From a virus: a stretch of DNA of 24,611 nucleotides. Below are positions 1-6,725 of this stretch, piece by piece (within the stretch, counting starts at the first letter, position 1; each line of letters opens with the position of its first letter). The notes under the pieces are model-generated. The model saw only the letters and a list, made by a program, of their open reading frames with translations. It had not been told where the DNA came from and made no database searches. The position numbers were made by a program, and so were the translations under genes. The stretch spans positions 1-24,611 of IMG/VR virus record IMGVR_UViG_3300036799_000061; one strand, written 5' to 3'.

Positions 1-162
1 ACCCCAGAATGGCCACAACCACATATCCTGTGCGATTCGAATATCGTAACCGCATGACGAAAGCCCATAACTTCGACCATGAACAACTTCGCGTTCGTGC
101 CATGGAAAGAGATGTAATTTTTCTTCTAGTACCATCTGTCGAATAGTTTGGGCGCAGAGCAT
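1..162 (-). CDS. dcd: dCTP deaminase-like protein, 3' end cut off by window
   Basis: The first 54 residues are visible; the rest lies beyond the left edge. The stretch SYGLSSCGYDIRI is the characteristic N-terminal motif of the dCTP deaminase/dUTPase family, which makes dUTP from dCTP as a precursor for dTMP. The start ATG (160-162) is preceded by a strong AGGAG five bases upstream, and the clamp gene stops only 8 bases before it, so it is the next gene of the same operon. A supply of dUMP would feed the thyX gene upstream in this operon. The catalytic residues are outside the window, so dUTPase or a bifunctional enzyme cannot be excluded. Confidence 0.8.
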   Translation of the reverse strand, partial: MLCAQTIRQMVLEEKLHLFPWHEREVVHGRSYGLSSCGYDIRIAQDMWLWPFWG

Positions 163-170
163 TGAATCTC

Positions 171-1133
171 CTAAGTATGCATTCCGACTATCACGCCTCG
201 AATTGTATCACTATCTCCATAGAATAGACTCGGTTCTGGGTACGACTCAAAAGAACATGTCTCGGCTACGGTTCTAAGTAAGAGCAATTGCTTTAGGTTG
301 AAGGACCCCTTCTCAGGGATCCCAGGTAGAGCGACAGCAGCGCCATCTGCTTCCGTTGCTTCTGTGGACATCTTATCTTTAGTGAAGTAGCATCTTTCGA
401 AGTCGTTTATAAATGGGAGCAGTTTTTCTAGATCCTTGAAGAAGCCGTGTGGGATTGGGGTCTTCCCACCTTCTTTGTTTAGGAGTTCAGCTACATTTGG
501 CCATTCAGTACTTAATAGTTGAGATCGCAGCCAACGCCCGCCAGGGAAATGGAACGTTACGCTCCCGCTTGAGGCTTGGATCTTTATAGGAGCATGTCCT
601 ATACGAAGCAGTTCGTTAACAGAATCAGCGGGGATGTTGATTTCAGGAAAAGCAACACCAATCCACTTTTCGATCAAAATGATGTTGTTGGTTGCAAAGG
701 CGCTTGGTCCTCTAAAGAGTACTCCACGAGCCCAAGGGCGAGAAGCATCTATGGCTATGAATGGCTGGAGGATCTCTAGAGCATCCATCAGTTTAGCGCC
801 ATCCATTTGAATCTCGGCACCTTCAGGTTCGATATTGGGATACTTTTCTTCTTGAGGAAGGCAAGGTACAAATACACTGAAATCTCCGCTCTGGACAGCT
901 AGACGCCCAGTTGGAGTCAAGTGCATTTGAACAGTACCTTCGCAAGACGAGATAGCTTTGATAAATAGATCTGCTCTAGGATTACATTCAAGGTTTAGAT
1001 CAATAGGACTACTTAGCGATATAGCTCCATTGTAGCCTTGAATAGTATGATCTTTAATCCTAAAGTGTTGGAGAGCCGGTACGAAGTCTTTCTTCGCGAT
1101 CGAACCCCTCACGAACTTTAAAGTTTCAATCAT
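171..1133 (-). CDS. DNA polymerase III beta-like sliding clamp
   Basis: This 320-residue protein resembles phage-encoded beta-type sliding clamps, which encircle DNA and tether polymerases and other enzymes to the replication fork. The recognition rests on overall pattern: an N-terminal segment with FVRGSIAKKDFVPALQHFRI, repeated strand-rich segments, and a mid-protein segment matching LxRIGHAPIKIQASSGSVTF. Its length is a little below the roughly 365 residues of cellular beta clamps, which is usual for phage versions. The start ATG overlaps the stop of the HNH gene (ATGA). No DNA polymerase is present in this window. DpdA, encoded three genes upstream, ends in a clamp-binding-like peptide. 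Confidence 0.72.
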   Translation of the reverse strand: MIETLKFVRGSIAKKDFVPALQHFRIKDHTIQGYNGAISLSSPIDLNLECNPRADLFIKAISSCEGTVQMHLTPTGRLAVQSGDFSVFVPCLPQEEKYPNIEPEGAEIQMDGAKLMDALEILQPFIAIDASRPWARGVLFRGPSAFATNNIILIEKWIGVAFPEINIPADSVNELLRIGHAPIKIQASSGSVTFHFPGGRWLRSQLLSTEWPNVAELLNKEGGKTPIPHGFFKDLEKLLPFINDFERCYFTKDKMSTEATEADGAAVALPGIPEKGSFNLKQLLLLRTVAETCSFESYPEPSLFYGDSDTIRGVIVGMHT

Positions 1134-1534
1134 TTAGAAATCCTGTATTGATATACTTTCTTAATCCAGTTTAAAAATTCGTCTTCTGAAAAAGTATTCT
1201 TTGCTATATTACATTGAAAACAACAAGGATTACAGTTTTCTAGAGTGTAACTTTTATTTGAATCGATTCTATCTATACCTACATCAACAGATCCACAATA
1301 GACACATATTTTAGAAACAAGACTACAAAATTGTTCAAAAGTTAAACTAAATTCTAAATTTCTCGATTTAGCACCTTTCTTACAATCTTTAAATTTACCT
1401 TTAAGAGTTAATCTATATTCTTTATTATATTGGTAAGACTTTTCTGAATTTTGTCTATAATATTTTTGATGGTACTTTTTACGATATTCTTCTGAATACG
1501 AAGATAACTCGTTTCCATTATCATCATATTCCAT
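1130..1534 (-). CDS. HNH endonuclease, probably homing type
   Basis: This 134-residue protein has an HNH nuclease core of the zinc-finger type: CVYC (77-80), GIDRID (86-91), then N100-C101 and CCFQCNIAK (104-112), so C77/C80 and C105/C108 form the zinc pairs. The N-terminal third is rich in Tyr, Lys and Arg, as in free-standing phage homing endonucleases of this group. The gene is clearly more AT-rich than its neighbours, which suggests recent acquisition. It sits between the SLOG gene (TAATG junction) and the clamp gene (ATGA junction) without disturbing either, so it is translated as part of the operon. Its target site is unknown. Confidence 0.85.
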   Translation of the reverse strand: MEYDDNGNELSSYSEEYRKKYHQKYYRQNSEKSYQYNKEYRLTLKGKFKDCKKGAKSRNLEFSLTFEQFCSLVSKICVYCGSVDVGIDRIDSNKSYTLENCNPCCFQCNIAKNTFSEDEFLNWIKKVYQYRISK

Positions 1535-1959
1535 TATCCCCTCGGGAGAATGTATACTTCTTTTTTCATGTGCTTAGCATATCTGATGGTACTCCATGTA
1601 CCAGATCTAAGTTTTTCGCCGTTAGTTCTCGGAGCGGCAATTAGAAGATTGCATGAATCAACAATAATCTTATTACGTTCGAGATATGGTCTAGGAAATT
1701 CAAGCCTAGAATATGTCTTGCAAAAAGCTCTAAGTTTATCTTGATCTGGAGGGTGAATTACAACTTTAAATCTGAATGTTAAAGCAATAGCGTGAGCTTC
1801 AGCATCTGCGCCTACGCAGTCTCCATGATGGAATTCTTCCCAGATAATTGCGTAAATTTGACTTTGTTTGGGTTCTTTTAGTTCTGTTAATTTACCATAG
1901 AGAGCTTGCTTTTGAAGTTCAGACATTCCAAATCGGGTTCCAGTAAATCCGACGTTCAT
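1534..1959 (-). CDS. SLOG-superfamily (DprA/YspA-like) nucleotide-binding protein
   Basis: The 141-residue protein has the Rossmann-like SLOG signature: GFTGTR (4-9), HHGDCVGADAEAH (44-56), a PYLERN segment (91-96), LLIAAP (105-110) and SGTWSTIRYA (119-128). SLOG proteins bind nucleotides or nucleotide-derived ligands; some (LOG family) cleave the N-glycosidic bond of nucleotides and others (DprA) bind DNA. The exact activity here is unknown. The start overlaps the dpdA stop (ATGA), placing it inside the 7-deazaguanine operon. A role in handling free bases or nucleotides for that pathway is only inference. Confidence 0.75.
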   Translation of the reverse strand: MNVGFTGTRFGMSELQKQALYGKLTELKEPKQSQIYAIIWEEFHHGDCVGADAEAHAIALTFRFKVVIHPPDQDKLRAFCKTYSRLEFPRPYLERNKIIVDSCNLLIAAPRTNGEKLRSGTWSTIRYAKHMKKEVYILPRG

Positions 1960-2876
1960 CCGAATAACCCCATTTGATCAAAAATGAACTTTGGATTTTC
2001 AGTATGAATTATCTTCCCGAGTTGATCATAAGCCCAGATGTTGTATGCCCATCTGCTTAGATATGTTTCCCTCATGCGTTGAAGATCAACACCGCATTCT
2101 GTTAATCGTTTCTCAATTGCTTCTCGTTGAATTGGAGGGAGTGTATCAATATGTCTCCATTCAATCTTACGGTTAGGTGATACATTAGATACTGAAACAA
2201 TGCGACCATCTAACAGCAACATACCACCAACCCGCGCAACTTGAACCCACGAAGATGAATCCACCGAATACCATGGGTACCTCTTCATCAAGTCTATTTG
2301 AGAGAGACCAAACCCGTGAACTCGTACTTTAGGGCGCCCTGCTCCGTCACATAAGTAACGCTCCCAGATACGGTCGAGCCAGTAAAAGAGCTGAGGCGTG
2401 CTAATCGGTACCATTCCTCCGATGGTGATATATTGATAATGACTGACATACCATTCAAGGTATCGTTCATCTTCACCGTAATGGAAGCATGGCAAGGGTC
2501 TGACACCAAGTTTCTCCATTGCTAGTTGGTTTTGATATGTAAGAAGAGGATCACCAATTCCATCAAGAACAGAAGCCACAAGAATACCATCGATAACTTC
2601 AATAATATCTATGTTCCTTTTGATGAAGTCGACATAGTTTTTGAGGTTAATTCTAGCGCCCTGCGTGTAAGCAGAAAAAGCACCAGAGTCCAGAAAAATT
2701 TTTCTGCCATCGTTTCTTATCGGATTAACTTTAGATTCTTTGTTGATGTAATGGAACGATTCTAGAAGATATGATACATTATCTCGTTGATACTTCTCAT
2801 AATCAGTGAGTCGATTGTAGAGATTGCTCCCTTTATGAAAATTTGCAGTATAAATTCCAGCTAGATAAAGTCTCAT
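1956..2876 (-). CDS. dpdA: DpdA-like 7-deazaguanine DNA transglycosylase
   Basis: This 306-residue protein belongs to the phage branch of the tRNA-guanine transglycosylase (TGT) fold, whose DpdA members exchange guanine in DNA for a 7-deazaguanine base. Visible motifs are FLDSGAFSA (61-69), FHYGED (131-136), IGGMVPIST (152-160), KVRVHGFG (183-190) and WYSVDSSSW (202-210). The tight CxCxxC zinc motif of tRNA-type TGT is not evident, as expected for DpdA. It lies downstream of folE, queD, queE and queC in the same operon, which makes the substrate. Start and stop are both in ATGA overlaps. The last residues are QMGLFG, matching the bacterial clamp-binding pentapeptide QxxLF. Which strand or sequence context is modified is unknown. 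Confidence 0.85.
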   Translation of the reverse strand: MRLYLAGIYTANFHKGSNLYNRLTDYEKYQRDNVSYLLESFHYINKESKVNPIRNDGRKIFLDSGAFSAYTQGARINLKNYVDFIKRNIDIIEVIDGILVASVLDGIGDPLLTYQNQLAMEKLGVRPLPCFHYGEDERYLEWYVSHYQYITIGGMVPISTPQLFYWLDRIWERYLCDGAGRPKVRVHGFGLSQIDLMKRYPWYSVDSSSWVQVARVGGMLLLDGRIVSVSNVSPNRKIEWRHIDTLPPIQREAIEKRLTECGVDLQRMRETYLSRWAYNIWAYDQLGKIIHTENPKFIFDQMGLFG

Positions 2877-3079
2877 GATTCTTTGTGTATATCTCTACGA
2901 TGTTTTTCCCAAGCATCAATAAGAATATGTTTATGTGCTTCTATTACTCCTTTAGAACTACATGCGATTGATAGTTGAAATGAACTTCTAATCGGACAAT
3001 CTCTGCATTCAACCCATAGTACAATCATAAATCTTCCATTAATAACTTGGGATCCTTTGATAATGTTTGATTGCTTCAT
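2873..3079 (-). CDS. small protein of unknown function in the modification operon
   Basis: No family is recognised for this 68-residue protein. It has a CRDC pair (C25, C28) and another Cys (C40), followed by a His/Lys-rich C-terminus, so metal binding is possible. Support for it being a real gene is positional: it starts 3 bases after the cupin-like gene and its stop overlaps the dpdA start (ATGA), so it fills the gap exactly and is probably translated together with dpdA. It could be an accessory factor for DpdA, but the sequence does not show this. Confidence 0.7.
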   Translation of the reverse strand: MKQSNIIKGSQVINGRFMIVLWVECRDCPIRSSFQLSIACSSKGVIEAHKHILIDAWEKHRRDIHKES

Positions 3080-3082
3080 ATT

Positions 3083-3655
3083 TCATATCAGCTTGAGAGC
3101 TTCTTTGACCATGAATTCGATTTCATTTATTCTTGCTGGTCTCGGTTCAGCAGATACCCAAGGTCCTGATTGCCAGTAAACATGAGCATGATTATCTTTG
3201 CGCACAAGTTTACGATCACAGATTGTAACCGTACCGTCTAATGCAAATGTTTGATGAATTTCGTCAGCTCGTTGAAGATATGATTGTCCAGGAAAGATCG
3301 ATTCAGCAGGCAAATGCTGTAGACGCTGACTATCGTATGTTGAGATCATATTCGCTGCAGTTGTTCCTGGACCGCATTCAATCTTAACGTGCTGATAAAT
3401 CTCTCCATCTTGATGAAGAGAATACTTGACGTTCTGAATCTGTCCTGCTACTACGTATGATGTGAAGTCCCAGGGATGATCATGAATCGCACTAACATCT
3501 TTAACTTGGAATTTCGAATGCCAGATATGAAGTCTGAATCTGCGATCCTTATCGAGATAAGTTCTTAGCATTCCTAGACCTTGGATTGACCATTCAACAT
3601 CTGCCCAACGATTCAGAAGAGGTTTCACTAGAGCTTGAACCATATGCGCATTCAT
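3083..3655 (-). CDS. cupin-like protein in the 7-deazaguanine operon
   Basis: The 190-residue protein looks like a small beta-barrel cupin. It has AIHDHPWDF (56-64), with two His in HxH arrangement, followed by G71 about a dozen residues on, then a second motif around ADEIH (130-134) that could supply another metal-ligand His. Cupins of this size include metal-dependent dioxygenases, isomerases and non-catalytic sensors. Its placement between thyX and dpdA, with an ATGA overlap to the gene before it, makes a role in tailoring the modified base or nucleotide conceivable. That is inference; no substrate can be read from the sequence. Confidence 0.65.
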   Translation of the reverse strand: MNAHMVQALVKPLLNRWADVEWSIQGLGMLRTYLDKDRRFRLHIWHSKFQVKDVSAIHDHPWDFTSYVVAGQIQNVKYSLHQDGEIYQHVKIECGPGTTAANMISTYDSQRLQHLPAESIFPGQSYLQRADEIHQTFALDGTVTICDRKLVRKDNHAHVYWQSGPWVSAEPRPARINEIEFMVKEALKLI

Positions 3656-3828
3656 AAAATCCTCTTGAAATGGCCGTCTTCGAATTCGCTTACTCTACGA
3701 ACGTTGAAAGTTCGATGACCTAAAGAAAAATAGAGCCACTTACGCTCCCTCGGTTGGTCGTTTGTACTTTCCCATACTATCCAAAGTCTTATGTAATAGC
3801 TACGTGTTTTCAGATGTTTCCAGATCAT
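3652..3828 (-). CDS. 58-residue protein of unknown function
   Basis: A small basic protein rich in Arg, Trp and Tyr, with no recognised family. An upstream in-frame ATG at 3879 would overlap thyX by 55 bases. The ATG at 3828 is preferred because it forms an ATGA overlap with the thyX stop (3825-3827), and the protein stop in turn forms an ATGA overlap with the cupin-like gene. This tight packing is the main reason to call it a gene. Confidence 0.6.
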   Translation of the reverse strand: MIWKHLKTRSYYIRLWIVWESTNDQPRERKWLYFSLGHRTFNVRRVSEFEDGHFKRIL

Positions 3829-4691
3829 TCTAAACCTTGGAAGAGGTTTGGCCAGCGCACAACGCAAAGCATCTTCCACTTGTTTGCGAACCTTTGCATT
3901 TCAGCATCTGCCAATAGATCACAACGTTCCTTAAACAGTTTCTTAAGAGCCATTGGATTGGTAGTCCAGATAAACGACGTCTCGCAAGAATGAGAAAGAT
4001 ACGAAGATGCACCTTCATAAATTCTCTTGCGTTCGAGACCTTTTGGTTCTTCTTGATTGTGAAGGTACTTGAATTGATCAACTTCGCGATCGATGAAGTC
4101 AGTGTAAGCGTCGTAGTTGACTTGCATTGCTTCTCTAAACTTCTGCGTCTCTACTTGGCTCCCATGAATCTTTGGGTGCACAACATAGAATCCGTAATGA
4201 TGAGTAAACCTTGTTGATTCTTGAGAAGGTGATCCTTCTTCGTCGCGATCCGCTCCTACATAGTTACGAATCAACTCATGAGATACGCGACGCGAAACTC
4301 CGGCGATGAAAAACGACATCTTTGCATGATATTGAATAGATGCGTGAGGAATGGGACCTTTTTGAGTAGTAGCGATATATTCTCTGTTCGTAGCTTTCTT
4401 GCCTTGCTCAGCAAATGAGTCATAGCACTTGCGCCCAGCAAGTTCTACGAGAAGTTCGTTCCCGCTAAGGTAGCGATCAGGTTCACTCATAGGAGATGCA
4501 AAAGCGTCTGAAGCTTCGAATCCACCATGAGGGAACAAATCAATCATTGATTCGATCCCATCAGCAGGAATGCAATTTGGCCTGTGGAGCTTAATCCACT
4601 CAGCCATCTTCATAATACCAGGTTGCTCGAGATTCATCTCAGCAATGCATTCAACGGTCGGCTGATAAACTAGAGTGATTTCTTTGCTCAT
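3825..4691 (-). CDS. thyX: flavin-dependent thymidylate synthase (ThyX-like)
   Basis: ThyX makes dTMP from dUMP using methylene-tetrahydrofolate and FAD. The 288-residue protein shows the family layout: a central SHELIRNYVGA segment (137-147), SPSQESTRF (154-162) matching the Ser/Gln-Glu-Ser-x-Arg core of the ThyX motif, and a C-terminal helix region with TNPMALKKLF and a following run rich in Ala, Glu and Arg. The usual RHR/RTR triplet reads RNY, and a short acidic insertion (DRDEEG, about 148-153) separates it from the SPSQES core, so the motif is atypical. Start overlaps the folE stop (ATGA). FolE could also serve folate supply for this enzyme, but that link is inferred. Confidence 0.82.
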   Translation of the reverse strand: MSKEITLVYQPTVECIAEMNLEQPGIMKMAEWIKLHRPNCIPADGIESMIDLFPHGGFEASDAFASPMSEPDRYLSGNELLVELAGRKCYDSFAEQGKKATNREYIATTQKGPIPHASIQYHAKMSFFIAGVSRRVSHELIRNYVGADRDEEGSPSQESTRFTHHYGFYVVHPKIHGSQVETQKFREAMQVNYDAYTDFIDREVDQFKYLHNQEEPKGLERKRIYEGASSYLSHSCETSFIWTTNPMALKKLFKERCDLLADAEMQRFANKWKMLCVVRWPNLFQGLE

Positions 4692-5404
4692 GGCGTACTC
4701 CTGTCAGCGAGATCTAGAAATTCTGAGCGAGCTTTTGCATCGGAGAATAGAACGCCTCTTAGAGCACTCGTGATCGTATGTTGGCCTTGTTTGCAAACTC
4801 CTCTCGACTCCATACAGAGATGGCGAGCTTTGATAAGAACACCTACTCCTTTAGGATTGAGATCTTCGCTATTCGCTAAAGCATCAGCGATCTGGTTTGT
4901 CATCCTCTCCTGAACTTGAAGCCTGCGTGAGAAGATTTCTGTAAGCCTCAGCAGTTTCGATAGTCCAAGTATGCGACCCTGAGGAATGTACGCTATTGTG
5001 GTTATACCGAAGAATGGCGCGAGATGATGTTCGCAATGAGAATAGAATGGGATATCTCGCTGAACAATCATTTCGTCGTAATCAATCTTTTCAAACGTCT
5101 TCATTACATCTTTTGGTTCTTGACTATAACCACAAGTCCATTCGTACCAGGCGCGGGCGACGCGAGCTGGCGTTTCTCTCAGCCCCTCGCGATTAGGATC
5201 TTCTCCTAGATGCTCCAATAGCTTACAGATAACAACTTCGAATTCTTCGTGGTCATGTTCGTTTACTGGTTTGTCTCTTTTCACAAGACCTGTGACGCTC
5301 CGAACGCTACAAGATTCACTCGATTGATTACTATGAATCCATTTTTGAGAAAATGGATCAAACCAACATTTAGTTCCACCGCAAGGTGCATTCTTTGGAA
5401 TCAT
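4688..5404 (-). CDS. folE: GTP cyclohydrolase I
   Basis: FolE converts GTP to dihydroneopterin triphosphate, the first step of both folate and 7-deazaguanine synthesis. Family motifs are clear: EDPNREGLRETPARVARAW, the zinc-binding HCEHHLAPF (C124, H126 region in this numbering), LGLSKLLRL, and HLCMESRG with the second Cys ligand, then HTITSALRG. The start at 5404 makes a TAATG overlap with queD. An in-frame ATG at 5434 would overlap queD by 31 bases and is less likely. The protein has an N-terminal extension of about 45 residues with Cys at 8, 13 and 32 that is not part of the catalytic domain. Confidence 0.93.
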   Translation of the reverse strand: MIPKNAPCGGTKCWFDPFSQKWIHSNQSSESCSVRSVTGLVKRDKPVNEHDHEEFEVVICKLLEHLGEDPNREGLRETPARVARAWYEWTCGYSQEPKDVMKTFEKIDYDEMIVQRDIPFYSHCEHHLAPFFGITTIAYIPQGRILGLSKLLRLTEIFSRRLQVQERMTNQIADALANSEDLNPKGVGVLIKARHLCMESRGVCKQGQHTITSALRGVLFSDAKARSEFLDLADRSTP

Positions 5405-5862
5405 TAAGACCTCTTGCGATAGGTTGCAGAACATTTTCTTGTTTCTTCAACGGTTACTTCAACGAGGCGAACTTGCGTATCATTGAGATGGCGAGGACCA
5501 ATTTCATCTACTAGATACTTAGCCATATTTTCTGCAGTAGGATTAAACGTTACGATACATGTTCCGTTACTATCGAGTTCTCTTAGTTGATTTAACCATG
5601 GGTCTTTAGACCAAACTAAGAATACATGATCCCAGTTTCGATCTAACCAATCGCAAAGTAGATTCTTGATATGAGAGAAATCGATAACTCGTCCAACTAA
5701 ATCTAAACCATCCTCGTTAGTTCTGATATTAGCATCTGAATCAACAGGTTCACAAACAAACCAGATGCGATAGTTATGCCCATGAAGATGTGCACAAGCT
5801 CCTTCATGTCCAACTACTCGATGACCCGCTGAGATATCATGATACCGTTTTACGCTAAACAT
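5404..5862 (-). CDS. queD: 6-carboxy-5,6,7,8-tetrahydropterin synthase
   Basis: QueD turns dihydroneopterin triphosphate into 6-carboxytetrahydropterin, step two of preQ0 synthesis. In the 152-residue protein the zinc ligands H14, H27 and H29 are visible (SAGHRV, HLHGHN) with the catalytic Cys C23 just before them. VIDFSHIK, NPTAENMA and the final EVTVEET also match the family. The start at 5862 is chosen because it forms TAATG with the queC stop; the ATG at 5889 would add nine residues overlapping queC. Confidence 0.93.
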   Translation of the reverse strand: MFSVKRYHDISAGHRVVGHEGACAHLHGHNYRIWFVCEPVDSDANIRTNEDGLDLVGRVIDFSHIKNLLCDWLDRNWDHVFLVWSKDPWLNQLRELDSNGTCIVTFNPTAENMAKYLVDEIGPRHLNDTQVRLVEVTVEETRKCSATYRKRS

Positions 5863-6725
5863 TAGAAGATTCTCGCACGTTCGAACCATGGACCAAGCAA
5901 TACCGAATTGGCTCCGAAATAGTTTGGCGTATCTGGTAGATGCATCTTTCCTTCTTTGTAGGCTCTCATGATCAAAGGATCAGGAACATTAGCTTCGATA
6001 AATCCCTTTGCTCTAAGAAGCGTAGCGTGATCGTGACCAACTGGAGGATATTCTCCATCGTAAGATGTATGAGTCCACTTCAGTGCTTCATAGCATCCGG
6101 GAAGATCTAGAGCCAACTTTACTGTGTCAGCCTTCTTAAGATCCATCAACGGGACTCGAATATGAATCATCTCTGATAAACTATAATCTCCGAACAACGC
6201 TTTGTTAGAAGCGATTTCAATTTCGTCGATAAACGATTGACGGCAATCAGGATATCCTCCGTAATCTTCTTCGCAAACTCCAGTGAAGATAGACAGGGCT
6301 TTCCTGTGTGCAGCTCTATTCATTGCGATTGTCAAGAACAATTGATTACGCATCGGAATGAACGTCTTTTCTAATCCTCCTGGAAGCGATTGGTGATCTT
6401 TATACTGCTCTAGAGGATTAGTCGATACGAGAGGAGAAGAACTGACAAGAATAGAAGGTCCTAGGTTGATGATTTCATGACTCTCGCATCCTGCGGCCAT
6501 TGCGATATGTTGGGCAGCCTCGATCTCCAGTTGATGCCGTTGTCCATAATTGAATGTAATCGCATGGATCTCGTATCCTGCGAACTTTGCGAAGTAAAGA
6601 CAAGTTGTTGAATCTTGGCCTCCCGACAATACAACGATCGCTTTGGCAGTCAAGGATCCTCCTAGAGGTAGTTTTGTGCGATACTTAGAAGAGAATAAGA
6701 TCTTCTTTTCTTCTTCTCTATTCAT
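5862..6725 (-). CDS. queC: 7-cyano-7-deazaguanine synthase QueC, lacking the zinc-site cysteines
   Basis: QueC uses ATP and ammonia to convert CDG to the amide ADG and then to the nitrile preQ0. The ATP-loop SGGQDS (34-39), FNYGQRH (58-64), YPDCR (158-162) and LRAKGF (237-242) identify the family. In most QueC proteins a four-Cys zinc site lies before LRAKGF. Here the aligned positions are S221, V229, D232 and T235, so none of the four Cys is kept, although surrounding residues are conserved. An N-terminal extension of about 26 residues precedes the first strand. The start overlaps the queE stop (ATGA). Whether it makes preQ0 or stops at ADG cannot be told from sequence. Confidence 0.9.
   Translation of the reverse strand: MNREEEKKILFSSKYRTKLPLGGSLTAKAIVVLSGGQDSTTCLYFAKFAGYEIHAITFNYGQRHQLEIEAAQHIAMAAGCESHEIINLGPSILVSSSPLVSTNPLEQYKDHQSLPGGLEKTFIPMRNQLFLTIAMNRAAHRKALSIFTGVCEEDYGGYPDCRQSFIDEIEIASNKALFGDYSLSEMIHIRVPLMDLKKADTVKLALDLPGCYEALKWTHTSYDGEYPPVGHDHATLLRAKGFIEANVPDPLIMRAYKEGKMHLPDTPNYFGANSVLLGPWFERARIF

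Noticed and set aside
2294-2509. 71-codon minus frame inside dpdA
   Set aside because: It is a shadow frame within a well-supported gene.
3830-4081. 83-codon minus frame inside thyX
   Set aside because: It is a shadow frame fully inside thyX with no independent signals.
5862-6725. Sequencing error as the cause of the missing Cys in QueC
   Set aside because: Four separate codons differ while the reading frame and flanking conserved residues are intact, so errors are an unlikely cause.
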